A stretch of 64,000 nt of DNA from Mycobacterium heckeshornense (GTDB lineage: Bacteria; Actinomycetota; Actinomycetes; Mycobacteriales; Mycobacteriaceae): positions 1,922,001 to 1,986,000 of the forward strand of contig NZ_AP024237.1 of assembly GCF_016592155.1 (NCBI RefSeq). The letters are read 5' to 3'. Position numbers and translations under genes: made by a program. This document shows, in pieces, positions 47,194-57,061 of the stretch. Every line of letters starts with the position of its first letter. Positions within the stretch are counted from its first letter, which is position 1. The notes below the pieces were generated by a model. It was not told the DNA's origin. It did not search any database and saw only the letters and a list, made by a program, of their open reading frames with translations.

Positions 47194-48132
47194 TCACTGG
47201 TTTCGCCCGCCGCAGCAGCCGACGTCGGATAGCCGGTTTAACTGCTCCAGGGCCTGATGTGCGTTGGTATACGCGTCAGCGGTAGGCGCGTTTTGACACG
47301 GCATCTTTCTCAGCTCAGCTGCGGCGATCCCCAGGCGCACCAGCACCTCGGCGACAGCCGCCCGCGGAATGTCAACCCTGGCGCCACGATAGTTGCTCAA
47401 GATGCACTGGATTGCCTTGGGCAGCCGCTTGGGGTCGGGGGCGCCGTCAGCTAAGCGGTAGGGCAGCTTCCAGGTGCGCGTGTTGTCGGCGGCACCTACG
47501 TAAGCGAAGCACTGCATACCCAGGGCGTACTTTGGATGGCGCAACTCGCCGTCGGCCACGACACTCACGGTGGTGGCATCAGACGGTACCGCCTCAAAAT
47601 CTGCCGCCGCGGACGAGCATGGGCGGTAAATGCCGTGGACCGAGATCCACCACAGCGCCTCGGGAGCGCGATCGGTGTCAAGCGCAACAAGAACACGGTC
47701 ACGCAGTCCGCCTTCGACGACATCGGCCGCATACAGCATTGTGGCGTCGCTGACTGCGACCGCTCCGACCCGTTGGTTGGCGGCATAGCGGCGCGCCTGA
47801 CTCAACGCGGAGTCGACCGCCGGTCTTCGCCAGATCAACGAGCCGGGCCGCTTTATCTCGAGGACGAGACGTTTGATCCCCAGCCCGGACAACACCACAT
47901 CTGCCCGCCCCACTTGAAGATTGACGTCGGCAAGTGACCAATCCAAAACGGTGGTGAACAAGTCCTCAAGAATGTTCTCTGCGATTTTTTCAACCGGCGC
48001 ACCAAACCCGCCCTGCTGAAGCCGTTCACGCCGGCGAGCAGCGAACCCCGGCCAGGTGTCCCTGATCCGGTCGACACATTTGCGGTAGGCCGCGAGCTGC
48101 TTATAGAAATCAGCGTCAGCGCGCTCGCTCAT
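47194..48132 (-). CDS. PD-(D/E)XK nuclease-like protein of unknown function
   Basis: A 312-residue cytosolic protein. The N-terminal half has the restriction-type HsdR-N core: Glu56 (AENILEDLF), Asp78 (RADVVLSGLG), E92-I-K94 (VLEIKRPGS) and QxxxY at 112-116 (QARRY), the expected spacing for a PD-(D/E)XK nuclease. The C-terminal half (170-312) has no recognised domain. No methylase or specificity gene is nearby, so it is not an ordinary restriction system. Located upstream of cyp124 on the same strand. Confidence 0.75.
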   Translation of the reverse strand: MSERADADFYKQLAAYRKCVDRIRDTWPGFAARRRERLQQGGFGAPVEKIAENILEDLFTTVLDWSLADVNLQVGRADVVLSGLGIKRLVLEIKRPGSLIWRRPAVDSALSQARRYAANQRVGAVAVSDATMLYAADVVEGGLRDRVLVALDTDRAPEALWWISVHGIYRPCSSAAADFEAVPSDATTVSVVADGELRHPKYALGMQCFAYVGAADNTRTWKLPYRLADGAPDPKRLPKAIQCILSNYRGARVDIPRAAVAEVLVRLGIAAAELRKMPCQNAPTADAYTNAHQALEQLNRLSDVGCCGGRNQ

Positions 48133-48413
48133 TCGCTGAGAGTATGCACAAAACCGGTCGGCAATCCAGATGTCACCGCTGTCCGGGCCACGCGCGAGAA
48201 GCAGCGCGCCCTGCGTAGGAACAGCCGAAGATACCGCCTACCGCATCGGGCGCGGTCGTCGGTGCTGTCACATCCGCGTGGCTGGGGCTGAGCAGGCGGG
48301 TCGCGTCGTCGACCATCGCGTTGTGGCCGGCGGACGGGTGGTGGCTGGCTGTTGGCAACCTTCGCCACAGTTGCTTACCCGACCCAAAGTCGCGAAATCT
48401 CTGTCCGGACGTA

Positions 48414-48836
48414 TCAGTGCGAACAGGCAGCCCTTGCGGGTGTTGCGGTCGACGACACGTGGCTTACAACTTTGCCGTCGATCGCGATCGTGCAGCTGAT
48501 CGAACCGGTCCCACTGCCTTGTGCGCTCAGGACATAGACCCGGCCAGGCGGTGCGGTGAACTGCTTGGTCCAGGGCAACGGCACAGTCGATTCGTACTGT
48601 TGGCCGTAGTCAATCGCGTAGCTGATGTATTCGGCCGCGCCCGGGCTGCCGTTGACCTGGTAGCGAATCGTCTCGGTACCGGGCGGCGGAACAAGTGGCC
48701 GATTGGCTGCCGCACTGCCGGCCGTGGCACCGCCGACGACGGCGACGGCTGCGAAGAGGGCGGCCCCGAACAGGCAAGACGCCCGGGTGCGACGACGCGG
48801 ACCGCGGGGCCGCTGGGGTGACGAGTGACTGGTCAT
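48414..48836 (-). CDS. MmpS-like secreted/membrane protein, without mmpL
   Basis: A 140-residue protein with a basic N terminus and one hydrophobic segment (20-42), followed by a beta-rich exported domain (YQVNGSPGAAEYISYAID...LPWTKQFTAPPGRVYVLSAQGSGTGSISCTIAIDGKVV) typical of MmpS proteins; two Cys probably pair. MmpS proteins assist MmpL lipid exporters, but no mmpL lies next to it. ATG at 48836 chosen by signal position. Confidence 0.75.
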   Translation of the reverse strand: MTSHSSPQRPRGPRRRTRASCLFGAALFAAVAVVGGATAGSAAANRPLVPPPGTETIRYQVNGSPGAAEYISYAIDYGQQYESTVPLPWTKQFTAPPGRVYVLSAQGSGTGSISCTIAIDGKVVSHVSSTATPARAACSH

Positions 48837-49040
48837 CGTGGTGCTACATGGTGTCACGGGGAAGCGGAGTATCTGCGCGTTTTCGGCAGGGAAGTTGGCG
48901 TGGCCCATTTGGCGGACCGCGGCAAGTCCGAAATGTCAGCGAACCGTATATCGCCTGAAACGCGTCGTGATCAATGCTCCCGATGCAGCCGGCGGCCGCC
49001 CACTTAGGGTGATCGGAGGTGGTGAAACGAAAGGCGGCTG

Positions 49041-50114
49041 ATGTCCAAACGCATCGTGGTATGGGGCACCGGATTCGTCGGCAAGCTGGTGATCGCCGAA
49101 ATCGTCAAGCACCCGCTGTTCGAGCTCGTCGGCGTCGGCGTCAGCAACCCCGCCAAGGTCGGCCGCGACGTCGGCGACATCTGCGGGCTCCCTCACCCCG
49201 TCGGCATCACCGCCACCGATGACGTCGACGCTCTGATCGCACTCAAGCCCGACGCGTTGGTGCACTACGGGCCGACCGCGGCGCACGCCGACGACAACAT
49301 CGCGCTGATAACCCGGTTCCTGCGGGCCGGCATCGACGTGTGCTCGACCGCGATGACGCCCTGGGTGTGGCCCACCATGCAGTTGAACCCGCCCAACTGG
49401 ATCCAGCCGATCACCGAGGCATGCGAATTGGGGGAGTCGTCGTGCTTCACCACCGGTATCGATCCCGGTTTCGCCAACGACCTGTTGCCGATGACGCTGA
49501 TGGGGGTGTGCTCGGAAGTACGCAAGGTTCGCGCGGCCGAGCTACTGGACTACACCAACTACACCGGCGATTACGAAACCGAGATGGGCATCGGGCGCGA
49601 CCCCGAATTCCGGCCGGTGCTGCAAAACCGCGACGTGCTGATCTTCGCGTGGGGCGCCACCGTCCCGATGATCGCCCACGCCGCGGGCATCATGCTCGAC
49701 GACATCACCACCACCTGGGACAAGTGGGTGACGCCAACGAAGCGCACCACGGCCAAGGGCGTCATCCAGCCGGGACAGGTCGCCGCGATCCGGTTCACCA
49801 TCAATGGCATCTACCGAGGCAAGACACGCATCCAACTTGAGCATGTCAACCGCATCGGCCACGATGCTGCGCCCGACTGGCCGAAGGGCAACCGGGACGA
49901 CGTCTACCAAGTCGAAATCGATGGAACGCCAAGTATCTTCACCGAAACCGCGTTCCGGTTCACCGACGGCTCAGGACGCGATGCCGCCACCGCCGGCTGC
50001 CTGGCAACCGGGATGCGGGCGCTCAACGCGGTCCCGGCCGTCAACGACCTGCCGCCCGGGTGGGTCACCGCGCTGGACCTTCCGCTGATCGCCGGCGCCG
50101 GCGCCATCCGCTGA
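49041..50114 (+). CDS. DapB-like NAD(P)H-dependent reductase
   Basis: A 357-residue protein: Rossmann motif GTGFVGK at 9-15, with a C-terminal domain like that of 2,4-diaminopentanoate dehydrogenase-type dihydrodipicolinate reductase relatives. Mycobacteria have many such paralogues, some linked to steroid or lipid degradation. GAAAGGCGG precedes the ATG. Substrate unknown. Confidence 0.85.
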   Translation: MSKRIVVWGTGFVGKLVIAEIVKHPLFELVGVGVSNPAKVGRDVGDICGLPHPVGITATDDVDALIALKPDALVHYGPTAAHADDNIALITRFLRAGIDVCSTAMTPWVWPTMQLNPPNWIQPITEACELGESSCFTTGIDPGFANDLLPMTLMGVCSEVRKVRAAELLDYTNYTGDYETEMGIGRDPEFRPVLQNRDVLIFAWGATVPMIAHAAGIMLDDITTTWDKWVTPTKRTTAKGVIQPGQVAAIRFTINGIYRGKTRIQLEHVNRIGHDAAPDWPKGNRDDVYQVEIDGTPSIFTETAFRFTDGSGRDAATAGCLATGMRALNAVPAVNDLPPGWVTALDLPLIAGAGAIR

Positions 50115-50207
50115 CCCGCGCCTGCGCGCCGGCGATGAGGCCTGCCGATACATTGGTGGCCGGCGCGCACCGCGTGCCCGAGGCTGGCCACGACTGGATA
50201 GGACGAC

Positions 50208-51944
50208 ATGGCAAACGGACACCGCCCGGCGATAGGCCTGTCGATCGGTGCCACCAACCTGGCAGCGGTGACCGCCGAGCGGGCCATAACCCGCAAGCCG
50301 GTGCTGACCCTGTATCAGGGACGTCCACCCGAAGTCGGTGTGCCCGTGGAGAACCCGAACCTCACCGAACCCGGCCTGGTGATCACCGACTTCGTCGACC
50401 GGGTGGGCGACCCGGTCGGGATCGTGGTTGCCGACGGCACGACACATCATGGCGAGACGCTGGTCGCCGAGGCGCTGCGCGCACTTGCCTACGGCGCGAC
50501 CGGCGGGCGCGCGCTGCCGGAGGCGGTGGCCGTCAGCTATCCGGGGCACTGGCCGGCGCCCTCGGTGGAGGCGCTGCGCGGCGCGCTGAGCCGGGTCGCC
50601 GAGTGGTCGCGCGGCCCCCAGCCGGTGGCGCTGGCCCCCGACGCGCTGGCGGCTCTGGTTGCGCTGCAGGCTAACCCTGGCCTGCCATCCCGCGGGATCA
50701 TCGCGGTGTGCGACTTCGGGGGCAGCGGCACCAGCCTCACCCTGGCCGACGCCGCCGGTTATCAGCCCGTCGCCGCGACGGTCCGCTACACCGACTTCTC
50801 CGGCGACCGGATCGACCAGGCCCTGCTCAATCACGTCGTCGCCGACCTGTCGGCCGCGGGTTCGTTCGACAGCGGTGGCACCGCAGCGATCGGGTCGCTG
50901 GCGCGGCTGCGGGCCCAATGCCGAAACGCCAAGGAACAGCTGTCGTCGAGCACGCTGAGCACGCTGTCGGCGGAGTTGCCGGGATTTCGCGGCGACATTC
51001 GGCTGACCCGGTCCGAACTCGAAGAGCTGATCCGTCAGCCGCTGGACGGTTTCGTGGCTGTGGTCCAAGAGACTCTGCAGCGCAATGGAATTCGTGCTAC
51101 AGATGTTGCTGCGGTCGCGTTGGTGGGCGGTGGTGCCAATATCCCGGCGGTCACTACGACGCTGTCCGGACAGCTGGGGGCCCCGGTCGTCGCCGCACCG
51201 CGGCCGCATTTAACGGCGGCGATCGGTGCGGCACTGCGGGCCGCACGCGGCCCCGCCGACGACAGCCAAACCACACTGGCCCCGACCGCCGCCGCGGCGT
51301 TGGACCCCTTCGCAGGTGCGACTGTGCTTTCCGACGCCGTCCCGGAGTCGAGCGGCGCCCCGGCCCTGGCGTGGTCGGAGGCCGACGACGACTCGGGGAT
51401 CATGCCGATCCGCACCGGCGAGTACCCGGCGCCGCAAGACAGTGCGGCATCCGAGCACCCTCGGGCGGGAGTCGAGCACGAGCAACGCCCGCGTGAGGCC
51501 GCCCGGCCCGCGATTCCGTGGTATCGGCGCGAGGCCGTGCTGATCACCGGCGTTGTCCTGGTGGTACTGGCGCTGGGAGCGGTGATAGTCATCGCGCTAC
51601 GACATGCCGCCGGTGGCGGCGCGCCCGCCCCGGCGCCGCCCAGCGTGAGCACGACTCCCGCGCCAAGCGAGACCTCCGCTCCCGTGACCGAAAGCCCGAG
51701 TACCCAGACCACGACGGTGACCGAGACAGCGTCGACAAGCCAGCCTGCGCCGTCAACGGAATCGACGACCACGCCGCCGTCCACGCAGTCGACGACCACG
51801 GAGCCCACCACGACGACTCAGACCTCCACGGTCACCACCACGACCACGACGACGTCGGCTCCGGCCCCGGTCGGTCCGCCGTTCCCGAGAATCCCGGGCA
51901 TTCCGCGGTTGCCGCAGCCGGGCCCCGGTGGGCCGCCCGGCTAG
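50208..51944 (+). CDS. Hsp70-like ATPase with membrane anchor and Thr/Pro-rich tail (Rv2264c-like)
   Basis: A 578-residue protein: N-terminal actin/Hsp70-like ATPase (about 8-350) with IGLSIGATNLA (phosphate 1), DFGGSGTSL (phosphate 2) and VGGGANIPAV (adenosine); no substrate-binding domain. A Ala/Glu-rich linker, one membrane helix (about 440-461), then about 110 residues of Thr/Ser/Pro repeats. Same arrangement as Rv2264c and Rv0312. The tail would be outside the membrane and may be glycosylated. Function unknown. Confidence 0.88.
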   Translation: MANGHRPAIGLSIGATNLAAVTAERAITRKPVLTLYQGRPPEVGVPVENPNLTEPGLVITDFVDRVGDPVGIVVADGTTHHGETLVAEALRALAYGATGGRALPEAVAVSYPGHWPAPSVEALRGALSRVAEWSRGPQPVALAPDALAALVALQANPGLPSRGIIAVCDFGGSGTSLTLADAAGYQPVAATVRYTDFSGDRIDQALLNHVVADLSAAGSFDSGGTAAIGSLARLRAQCRNAKEQLSSSTLSTLSAELPGFRGDIRLTRSELEELIRQPLDGFVAVVQETLQRNGIRATDVAAVALVGGGANIPAVTTTLSGQLGAPVVAAPRPHLTAAIGAALRAARGPADDSQTTLAPTAAAALDPFAGATVLSDAVPESSGAPALAWSEADDDSGIMPIRTGEYPAPQDSAASEHPRAGVEHEQRPREAARPAIPWYRREAVLITGVVLVVLALGAVIVIALRHAAGGGAPAPAPPSVSTTPAPSETSAPVTESPSTQTTTVTETASTSQPAPSTESTTTPPSTQSTTTEPTTTTQTSTVTTTTTTTSAPAPVGPPFPRIPGIPRLPQPGPGGPPG

Positions 51945-52037
51945 TCCGGCGGCTCGCGCTGCACGGCGGGATCGCCGGATTTCGGGTTGCCGTCGCCGTC
52001 AGGCCACTCGTTGATCGCGGTACCGTTGCCGCGGTGC

Positions 52038-52991
52038 TCAGGTCGGCATCGGATAGCTGACGCCGGTGAGCTGCTCCGAAATCTCCCACAGCCGCCGGCC
52101 GTCGGCGTCGCTGCGGGCCTGCGCGGGCACTTTGGCCGCCGTCACGCCACCGCCGAACGCTTCATAGGGTCCGCGCGGTCCGTAGAATGCGCCGCCCTCA
52201 GCCTGCGGGTCGAGGGCGGCGTAGAGCACGGGCAGGATCCCCTCGTCGACTTCTTGCCAAATAAACGGGGTCAGCTGCCACGACAGCTTGTACAAGCGTT
52301 CCATCAGCGACGGTTTCGACCGGCCACGTGACGGCCCGCTGATCTGCAGGTTGGTTTTGGTCAAGCCCGGGTGCGCGGCGTTGGACATGATGCCCCAGCC
52401 CGCCTCGCGGCTGCGGCGGTCCAGTTCGCGGGCAAACATCAGCACCGCCAGCTTCGACTGCCCATAGGCCTGCATCGGGGCATAGGACTTCTCGAACTGC
52501 AGGTCGTCGAAGTGGATGCGGCCGCGGCGGGCCGCGAGGCTGCTCAACGAGACGACCCGGGCGGTGCCGGCGGCACGCAGTACCGGCAAAAGATGTCCGG
52601 TGAGCGCGAAATGGCCGAGATGGTTGCTGCCGAACTGCAACTCGAACCCGTCGGCGGTGGCGTCGCGTTCCGGTGGGGTCATGACACCGGCGTTGTTGAT
52701 CAAGATGTCGATCGGGCGCCCCTCGGCGTTGAGCTGCTCACCCAGCGCCGCGACGCTGGCCAGCGACGACAGGTCGAGATTCTTGATGGTTAGCTTGGCG
52801 TCGGGGACCGTCGCGCGGATCTCGGCGACCGCCGCCTCGCCCTTGGCGCGGTTGCGGATCGCCATGACGACGTCGGCGCCAGCTGCTGCCAGCCGGCGGG
52901 CCAGGCCCAAGCCGAGGCCGCTGTTAGACCCGGTGACGACCGCGCGCTTTCCGGACAGATCCGGCACGCTGACTTCGAGGTTGGTTGCCAT
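52038..52991 (-). CDS. Short-chain dehydrogenase (Rv2263-like)
   Basis: A 317-residue SDR of retinol dehydrogenase type: cofactor GSNSGLG (21-27), NNAGV, and active site S with YGQSK. The same length as Rv2263. ATG at 52991 has AGGAG 9 bp before it. Convergent with the Hsp70-like gene; divergent from the SHOCT protein (93 bp). Substrate unknown. Confidence 0.92.
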   Translation of the reverse strand: MATNLEVSVPDLSGKRAVVTGSNSGLGLGLARRLAAAGADVVMAIRNRAKGEAAVAEIRATVPDAKLTIKNLDLSSLASVAALGEQLNAEGRPIDILINNAGVMTPPERDATADGFELQFGSNHLGHFALTGHLLPVLRAAGTARVVSLSSLAARRGRIHFDDLQFEKSYAPMQAYGQSKLAVLMFARELDRRSREAGWGIMSNAAHPGLTKTNLQISGPSRGRSKPSLMERLYKLSWQLTPFIWQEVDEGILPVLYAALDPQAEGGAFYGPRGPYEAFGGGVTAAKVPAQARSDADGRRLWEISEQLTGVSYPMPT

Positions 52992-53084
52992 GGCACGCTC
53001 CTGATGTCCGGTGTTCCTGCACCGTAACGCTCTGGCGTGCCCATCGGCCAGCGCGGCGGCGGCCCGGTGTGACAGACTGCGGCG

Positions 53085-53795
53085 GTGACCGGCGCCAAAG
53101 CCGCGACGAGGCTCGCGGTGGTGATGTCCGTGGTGGCGATGGTGGTGGGTGCCGTCGGATTCGTCGCCATGCTGCTGCTCAACGTGTTCGTGCTGGACAG
53201 GTACAACGCGTACGGCGAGGTGCCCGTCCCGGGATCGGGCAGCCTGCAGCTGCCGGCCGGTGAGGTCACCGTCAGCTTCCACACCCAGGTGATCGGTAGT
53301 GCCAGCAGCGGCCTGCCGGTACCGCGGCTGGGCATGACCATCATCCCGCCGGCCGGGGCCCCCGACCCGGTGGTGACCGAAAGCTACGGCAGCACAACGA
53401 CAGTCAACAACGACGCACACCGCCGGGTCTGGTTGGTGCGCGTTCCCGCGGATGGTACCTACACCATCAAAACCAGCGGGCAGGTCGGCGGGTTCATCAG
53501 CCCGCGCCTGGCATTCGGGCACCGTAGTTCCTATGACTCCCTGGCGTGGGTCTTCGCGGTGTTGTTCGTGCTGGGTCTGCTGAACCTGATCTGCGCGCTG
53601 TGGTGGTCGGCGCGGATTAGGCGCCGGCCACAGCCGGTGACCACCCAGCCACCGGGGCCAGACACCGCCTATACCCCCGGCGAGGAGGGTGTACGCGTCG
53701 AACAGCTGAAAACGTTGGCGGCGCTGCGGGATTCAGGCGCATTAACTGAAGCAGAGTTCGAGGCCGAGAAACGCCGGATCCTTGACGGCCGGTGA
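53085..53795 (+). CDS. Two-helix membrane protein with SHOCT motif
   Basis: A 236-residue protein: membrane helices at about 12-36 and 150-170 with an extracytoplasmic beta-rich domain between them, then a C-terminal SHOCT-like motif ([28 protein letters not shown]). SHOCT motifs are short protein-interaction helices. GTG start at 53085; no strong Shine-Dalgarno. Confidence 0.8.
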   Translation: MTGAKAATRLAVVMSVVAMVVGAVGFVAMLLLNVFVLDRYNAYGEVPVPGSGSLQLPAGEVTVSFHTQVIGSASSGLPVPRLGMTIIPPAGAPDPVVTESYGSTTTVNNDAHRRVWLVRVPADGTYTIKTSGQVGGFISPRLAFGHRSSYDSLAWVFAVLFVLGLLNLICALWWSARIRRRPQPVTTQPPGPDTAYTPGEEGVRVEQLKTLAALRDSGALTEAEFEAEKRRILDGR

Positions 53796-53859
53796 CCGTC
53801 CGACTTGCCGCGGACGGGCGTGCCGGTGCCGCCGCAATTGTGCGTGCGCTCGCGGGGAA

Positions 53860-54483
53860 CTAGTGGCCGCGCGCCACCCATTCGTCGTAGTGGACGATCT
53901 CATCGCCGACGGTGGTGCTGTCGCCGTGGCCGGTGTAGACCACCGTGTCGGCGGGCAGCGTGCCGAGCCGGCTCGAAATCGACTGCAGGATGGTCGGAAA
54001 ATCGGAGAACGAGCGGCCTGTCGCACCGGGTCCGCCCTGAAACAGGGTGTCGCCGCTGAACACCGCACCCAACTCGGGGGCATACCAGCACACCGATCCG
54101 GGCGAGTGGCCCGGGGTGTGCAACGCGCGCAGCTGCGTCCCGGCGACGCTGAGGGTTTCTTCATCGGCCACGGCACGAAAGTCCTTGTCCGGGTGAGTCA
54201 TCCGCCACAACACGTCGTCAGCGGGATGCAGCAGCACCGGGGCGTCGAGCGTCTTGCCCAGCTCCGGGGCCACCGTCACATGGTCGTTGTGACCGTGCGT
54301 GCACACCACCGCGAGCACATTGCGGCCGCCGACAGCCCGGACGATCGGGTCGGCAACGTGCGCGGCGTCGAAGACCACCACATCGGAGTCGTCGCCTACG
54401 ATCCAGATGTTGTTGTCGACTTCCCAACTGCCGCCGTCGAGTTCGAAGGTGCCGTGGGTCACCACCCGCTGGATGCGCGTCAC
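53860..54483 (-). CDS. Metallo-beta-lactamase fold hydrolase (Rv2260-like)
   Basis: A 207-residue MBL-fold protein: H63-x-H65-x-D67-H68 (THGHNDH), a later His in TPGHSPGS and Asp in FSGDTLF, and a final His in TGHGDS. It is encoded right after mscR, overlapping it by 4 bases (GTGA), and is thought to be the mycothiol counterpart of glyoxalase II or S-formyl-thiol hydrolase. GTG at 54483 chosen for this overlap. Cytosolic. Confidence 0.9.
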   Translation of the reverse strand: MTRIQRVVTHGTFELDGGSWEVDNNIWIVGDDSDVVVFDAAHVADPIVRAVGGRNVLAVVCTHGHNDHVTVAPELGKTLDAPVLLHPADDVLWRMTHPDKDFRAVADEETLSVAGTQLRALHTPGHSPGSVCWYAPELGAVFSGDTLFQGGPGATGRSFSDFPTILQSISSRLGTLPADTVVYTGHGDSTTVGDEIVHYDEWVARGH

Positions 54484-55565
54484 AGCATCACCACCGAGCG
54501 CAATACCTTGCCCGCATGCATCCTGTGGAACGCCTCCTCGACGTCGCCGAGACCGATGCGCTCGGAGACGAATTTCTCCAGCGGCAACCGGCCCTGCAGA
54601 TACAGGTCGATCAGGGTGGGGAAGTCGCGTTCGGGTAGACAGTCGCCGTACCACGACGACTTCAGTGCCCCGCCGTGGGAGAAGAAGTCCAGCAGCGGCA
54701 TGTCGATGCGCATCTGCGGTGTCGGAACACCAACCAGCACAACGGTTCCCGCGAGATCACGGGCGTAGAAGGCCTGTTCCCAGGTCTCCGGCCGGCCGAC
54801 TGCGTCGATCACCACGTTGGCGCCGAACCCGTCGGTGAGATCCTGGATGGCCTTGACGACATCGGACTCCCGCGCGTTGACGGTGTGGGTGGCGCCGAAG
54901 CCGCGCGCCCAGTCCAGCTTGGTGTTGTCGGTGTCCACGGCGATGATGCGCCTGGCCCCGACCAGGGCTGCGCCCGCGATCGCGGCGTCGCCCACGCCGC
55001 CACAGCCGATCACCGCGACGCTGTCGTCGCGGGTGACACCGCCGGTGTTGATCGCCGCGCCGAGGCCGGCCATGACCCCGCAGCCCAGCAGGCCGGCCAC
55101 CGCCGGGTCGGCCGCGGGATCGACCTTGGTGCATTGCCCCTGGTGCACCAGGGTTTTGTCGGCGAACGCCCCGATTCCCAGCGCCGGTGTCAACGCGGTG
55201 CCGTCGGTGAGCGTCATCTTCTGTTCGGCGTTGAAGGTGTCGAAGCACAAATGCGGCCTGCCGCGTTTGCACGCCCGGCATTGGCCGCAGACCGCGCGCC
55301 AGTTCAGGATCACGAAGTCGCCGGGTTGCACCGCGGTCACATCCGGCCCGGTCGATTCGACGGTGCCGGCGGCTTCATGGCCGAGCAGAAACGGGTAGTC
55401 GTCGGTGATGCCGCCTTCCCGGTAGGTCAAGTCGGTGTGGCATACCCCGCAGGCGATCACGTCGACCACCACTTCACCCCGGCCGGGGTCGGGAATGACA
55501 ACGTCCACCAACTCGACGGGATCGCCCTTTTTGCGTGAAACCACGCCCCGCACTGTCTGACTCAT
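54480..55565 (-). CDS. mscR: Mycothiol-dependent formaldehyde dehydrogenase / S-nitrosomycothiol reductase
   Basis: A zinc alcohol dehydrogenase of class III type (361 residues), matching Rv2259 in length and sequence as recalled. It oxidises S-hydroxymethyl-mycothiol and reduces S-nitrosomycothiol. Catalytic zinc Cys42, His63, Glu64 region; structural zinc Cys93, Cys96, Cys99, Cys107; NAD motif GCGGVGDAA. Upstream a -10-like TAGGTT lies 7 bp from the ATG (leaderless), overlapping a 16-bp palindrome. Forms an operon with the MBL gene. Confidence 0.92.
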   Translation of the reverse strand: MSQTVRGVVSRKKGDPVELVDVVIPDPGRGEVVVDVIACGVCHTDLTYREGGITDDYPFLLGHEAAGTVESTGPDVTAVQPGDFVILNWRAVCGQCRACKRGRPHLCFDTFNAEQKMTLTDGTALTPALGIGAFADKTLVHQGQCTKVDPAADPAVAGLLGCGVMAGLGAAINTGGVTRDDSVAVIGCGGVGDAAIAGAALVGARRIIAVDTDNTKLDWARGFGATHTVNARESDVVKAIQDLTDGFGANVVIDAVGRPETWEQAFYARDLAGTVVLVGVPTPQMRIDMPLLDFFSHGGALKSSWYGDCLPERDFPTLIDLYLQGRLPLEKFVSERIGLGDVEEAFHRMHAGKVLRSVVML

Positions 55566-55576
55566 GGGCTCTAACC

Positions 55577-55592
55577 TAACGCCGGGGCGTTA
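55577..55592. promoter_or_regulatory. 16-bp palindrome between divergent promoters
   Basis: TAACGCC-GG-GGCGTTA is a perfect 7-bp inverted repeat with 2-bp spacer. It overlaps the -10 elements of mscR (TAGGTT, 55573-55578, reverse) and the serine hydrolase gene (TACGCT, 55591-55596), so one bound protein would block both. Confidence 0.55.
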
Positions 55593-55604
55593 CGCTCTGC
55601 CGCG

Positions 55605-56429
55605 ATGGCTGCACTCGACGCGCTAGACGACTGGCCGGTCTCCGCCGCGGCCGCCGCGGTCATCGGGCCCTCCGGAGTGTTGGCCAGTCACGGCGACGTC
55701 GACCGGGAATTCGCGCTGGCGTCGGTGACCAAGCCGTTGGTAGCCCGGGCCGTGCAGGTGGCCATCGAGGAAGGGGTCGTCGAGCTCGACACCCCCGCCG
55801 GCCCGCCCGGGTCGACGGTGCGCCATCTGTTGGCGCACGCGTCGGGGCTGGCGATGCACTCCGACCACATCTTGGCCCGCCCTGGCACCCGTCGGGTGTA
55901 CTCCAATCACGGTTTCACCGTGCTCGCCGAAACGGTGGAGCAGGCATCGGGCATCGAATTCGGGCAGTACCTCACCGAGGCGGTGTTCGAGCCGCTGCGG
56001 ATGACCGCCAGCCGGCTGGGCGGCGGCACGTGGGCCGCCGGATTCGGCGCCACCTCGACCGTCGCCGACCTGACGGGGTTCGCGGCCGACCTGCTGCGCC
56101 CGGCGATCGTCTCGGCGCAGATGCACGCCGAGGCCACCAGCGTGCAGTTCCCCGGCCTCGACGGGGTGCTGCCGGGCTACGGCGTGCAGCGGCCCAACGA
56201 CTGGGGCCTGGGTTTTGAGATCCGCGACGCCAAGTCGCCGCACTGGACCGGTGCCTCGAACTCGGAACGGACCTACGGCCATTTCGGCCAGTCCGGCAGC
56301 TTCATCTGGGCCGATCCCGACGCTGAGCTGGCCCTTGTCGTTCTCACCGACCGCGATTTCGGCGACTGGGCGCTGCCGGTGTGGCCGGCGCTATCCGACG
56401 CGGTGATTTCTGAACACCGCGCCCACTAG
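55605..56429 (+). CDS. Serine beta-lactamase-like hydrolase (Rv2257c-like)
   Basis: A 274-residue class C beta-lactamase/DD-peptidase fold: S40-V-T-K43, Y99-S100-N101, and a third motif HFGQSG. No signal peptide, so probably a cytosolic esterase. ATG at 55605 lies 8 bp after TACGCT, suggesting a leaderless transcript. Divergent from mscR. Confidence 0.88.
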   Translation: MAALDALDDWPVSAAAAAVIGPSGVLASHGDVDREFALASVTKPLVARAVQVAIEEGVVELDTPAGPPGSTVRHLLAHASGLAMHSDHILARPGTRRVYSNHGFTVLAETVEQASGIEFGQYLTEAVFEPLRMTASRLGGGTWAAGFGATSTVADLTGFAADLLRPAIVSAQMHAEATSVQFPGLDGVLPGYGVQRPNDWGLGFEIRDAKSPHWTGASNSERTYGHFGQSGSFIWADPDAELALVVLTDRDFGDWALPVWPALSDAVISEHRAH

Positions 56430-56548
56430 CGCAACAGGGGTATCACGAGGCACAATAGACACGCAAAGCACAACTTTATTCCGGGCTGCTCATCGGGTTC
56501 ACCAGGTCGTTGGGGAAGACGTCCCTCGTGGAGCCGAAGGAGCAGCAG

Positions 56549-57061
56549 ATGCGTGCGTCGAACCAATTCGCCGACGCGACCACCGGCGTGGTGTACATCC
56601 ACGCCTCGCCGGCGGCGGTGTGCCCACATGTCGAGTGGGCGTTGTCGTCAACTCTGGGGGCCCCCGCCAACCTGAAGTGGACCCCGCAGCCGGCCATGCC
56701 CGGACAGCTGCGCGCGGTGACCAACTGGGTCGGCCCGGTGGGCACCGGGGCCCGGTTGGCCAACGCGCTGCGCTCGTGGTCGGTGTTGCGGTTCGAGGTC
56801 ACCGAGGATCCCAGTCCCGGCGTTGACGGTCAGCGATTCAGCCACACCCCGCAGCTGGGACTGTGGAGCGGGACGACGAGTGCCAACGGCGACATCATGG
56901 TCGGTGAGATGCGGCTGCGCGCGATGATGGCCTCAGGCGCGGACGCCCTTGCGGCCGAACTAGATTCGGCGCTGGGCACGGCGTGGGATGAGGCCCTCGA
57001 GGTGTACCGCGACGGCGGCGACGCCGGCGAAGTGGCCTGGCTCAGCCGGGGAGTGGGCTAG
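56549..57061 (+). CDS. DUF3145 protein (Rv2256c-like)
   Basis: A 170-residue actinobacterial protein (MRASNQFADATTGVVYIHASPAAVCPHVEWAL), DUF3145 family, function unknown. AAGGAG is 8 bp before the ATG. Shares CTAG at 57058-57061 with the stop of the convergent dagK gene. Confidence 0.88.
   Translation: MRASNQFADATTGVVYIHASPAAVCPHVEWALSSTLGAPANLKWTPQPAMPGQLRAVTNWVGPVGTGARLANALRSWSVLRFEVTEDPSPGVDGQRFSHTPQLGLWSGTTSANGDIMVGEMRLRAMMASGADALAAELDSALGTAWDEALEVYRDGGDAGEVAWLSRGVG

Noticed and set aside
48173..48358. 61-codon minus frame in the 48133-48413 gap
   Set aside because: No conserved features; the gap (about 280 bp) shows no convincing gene.
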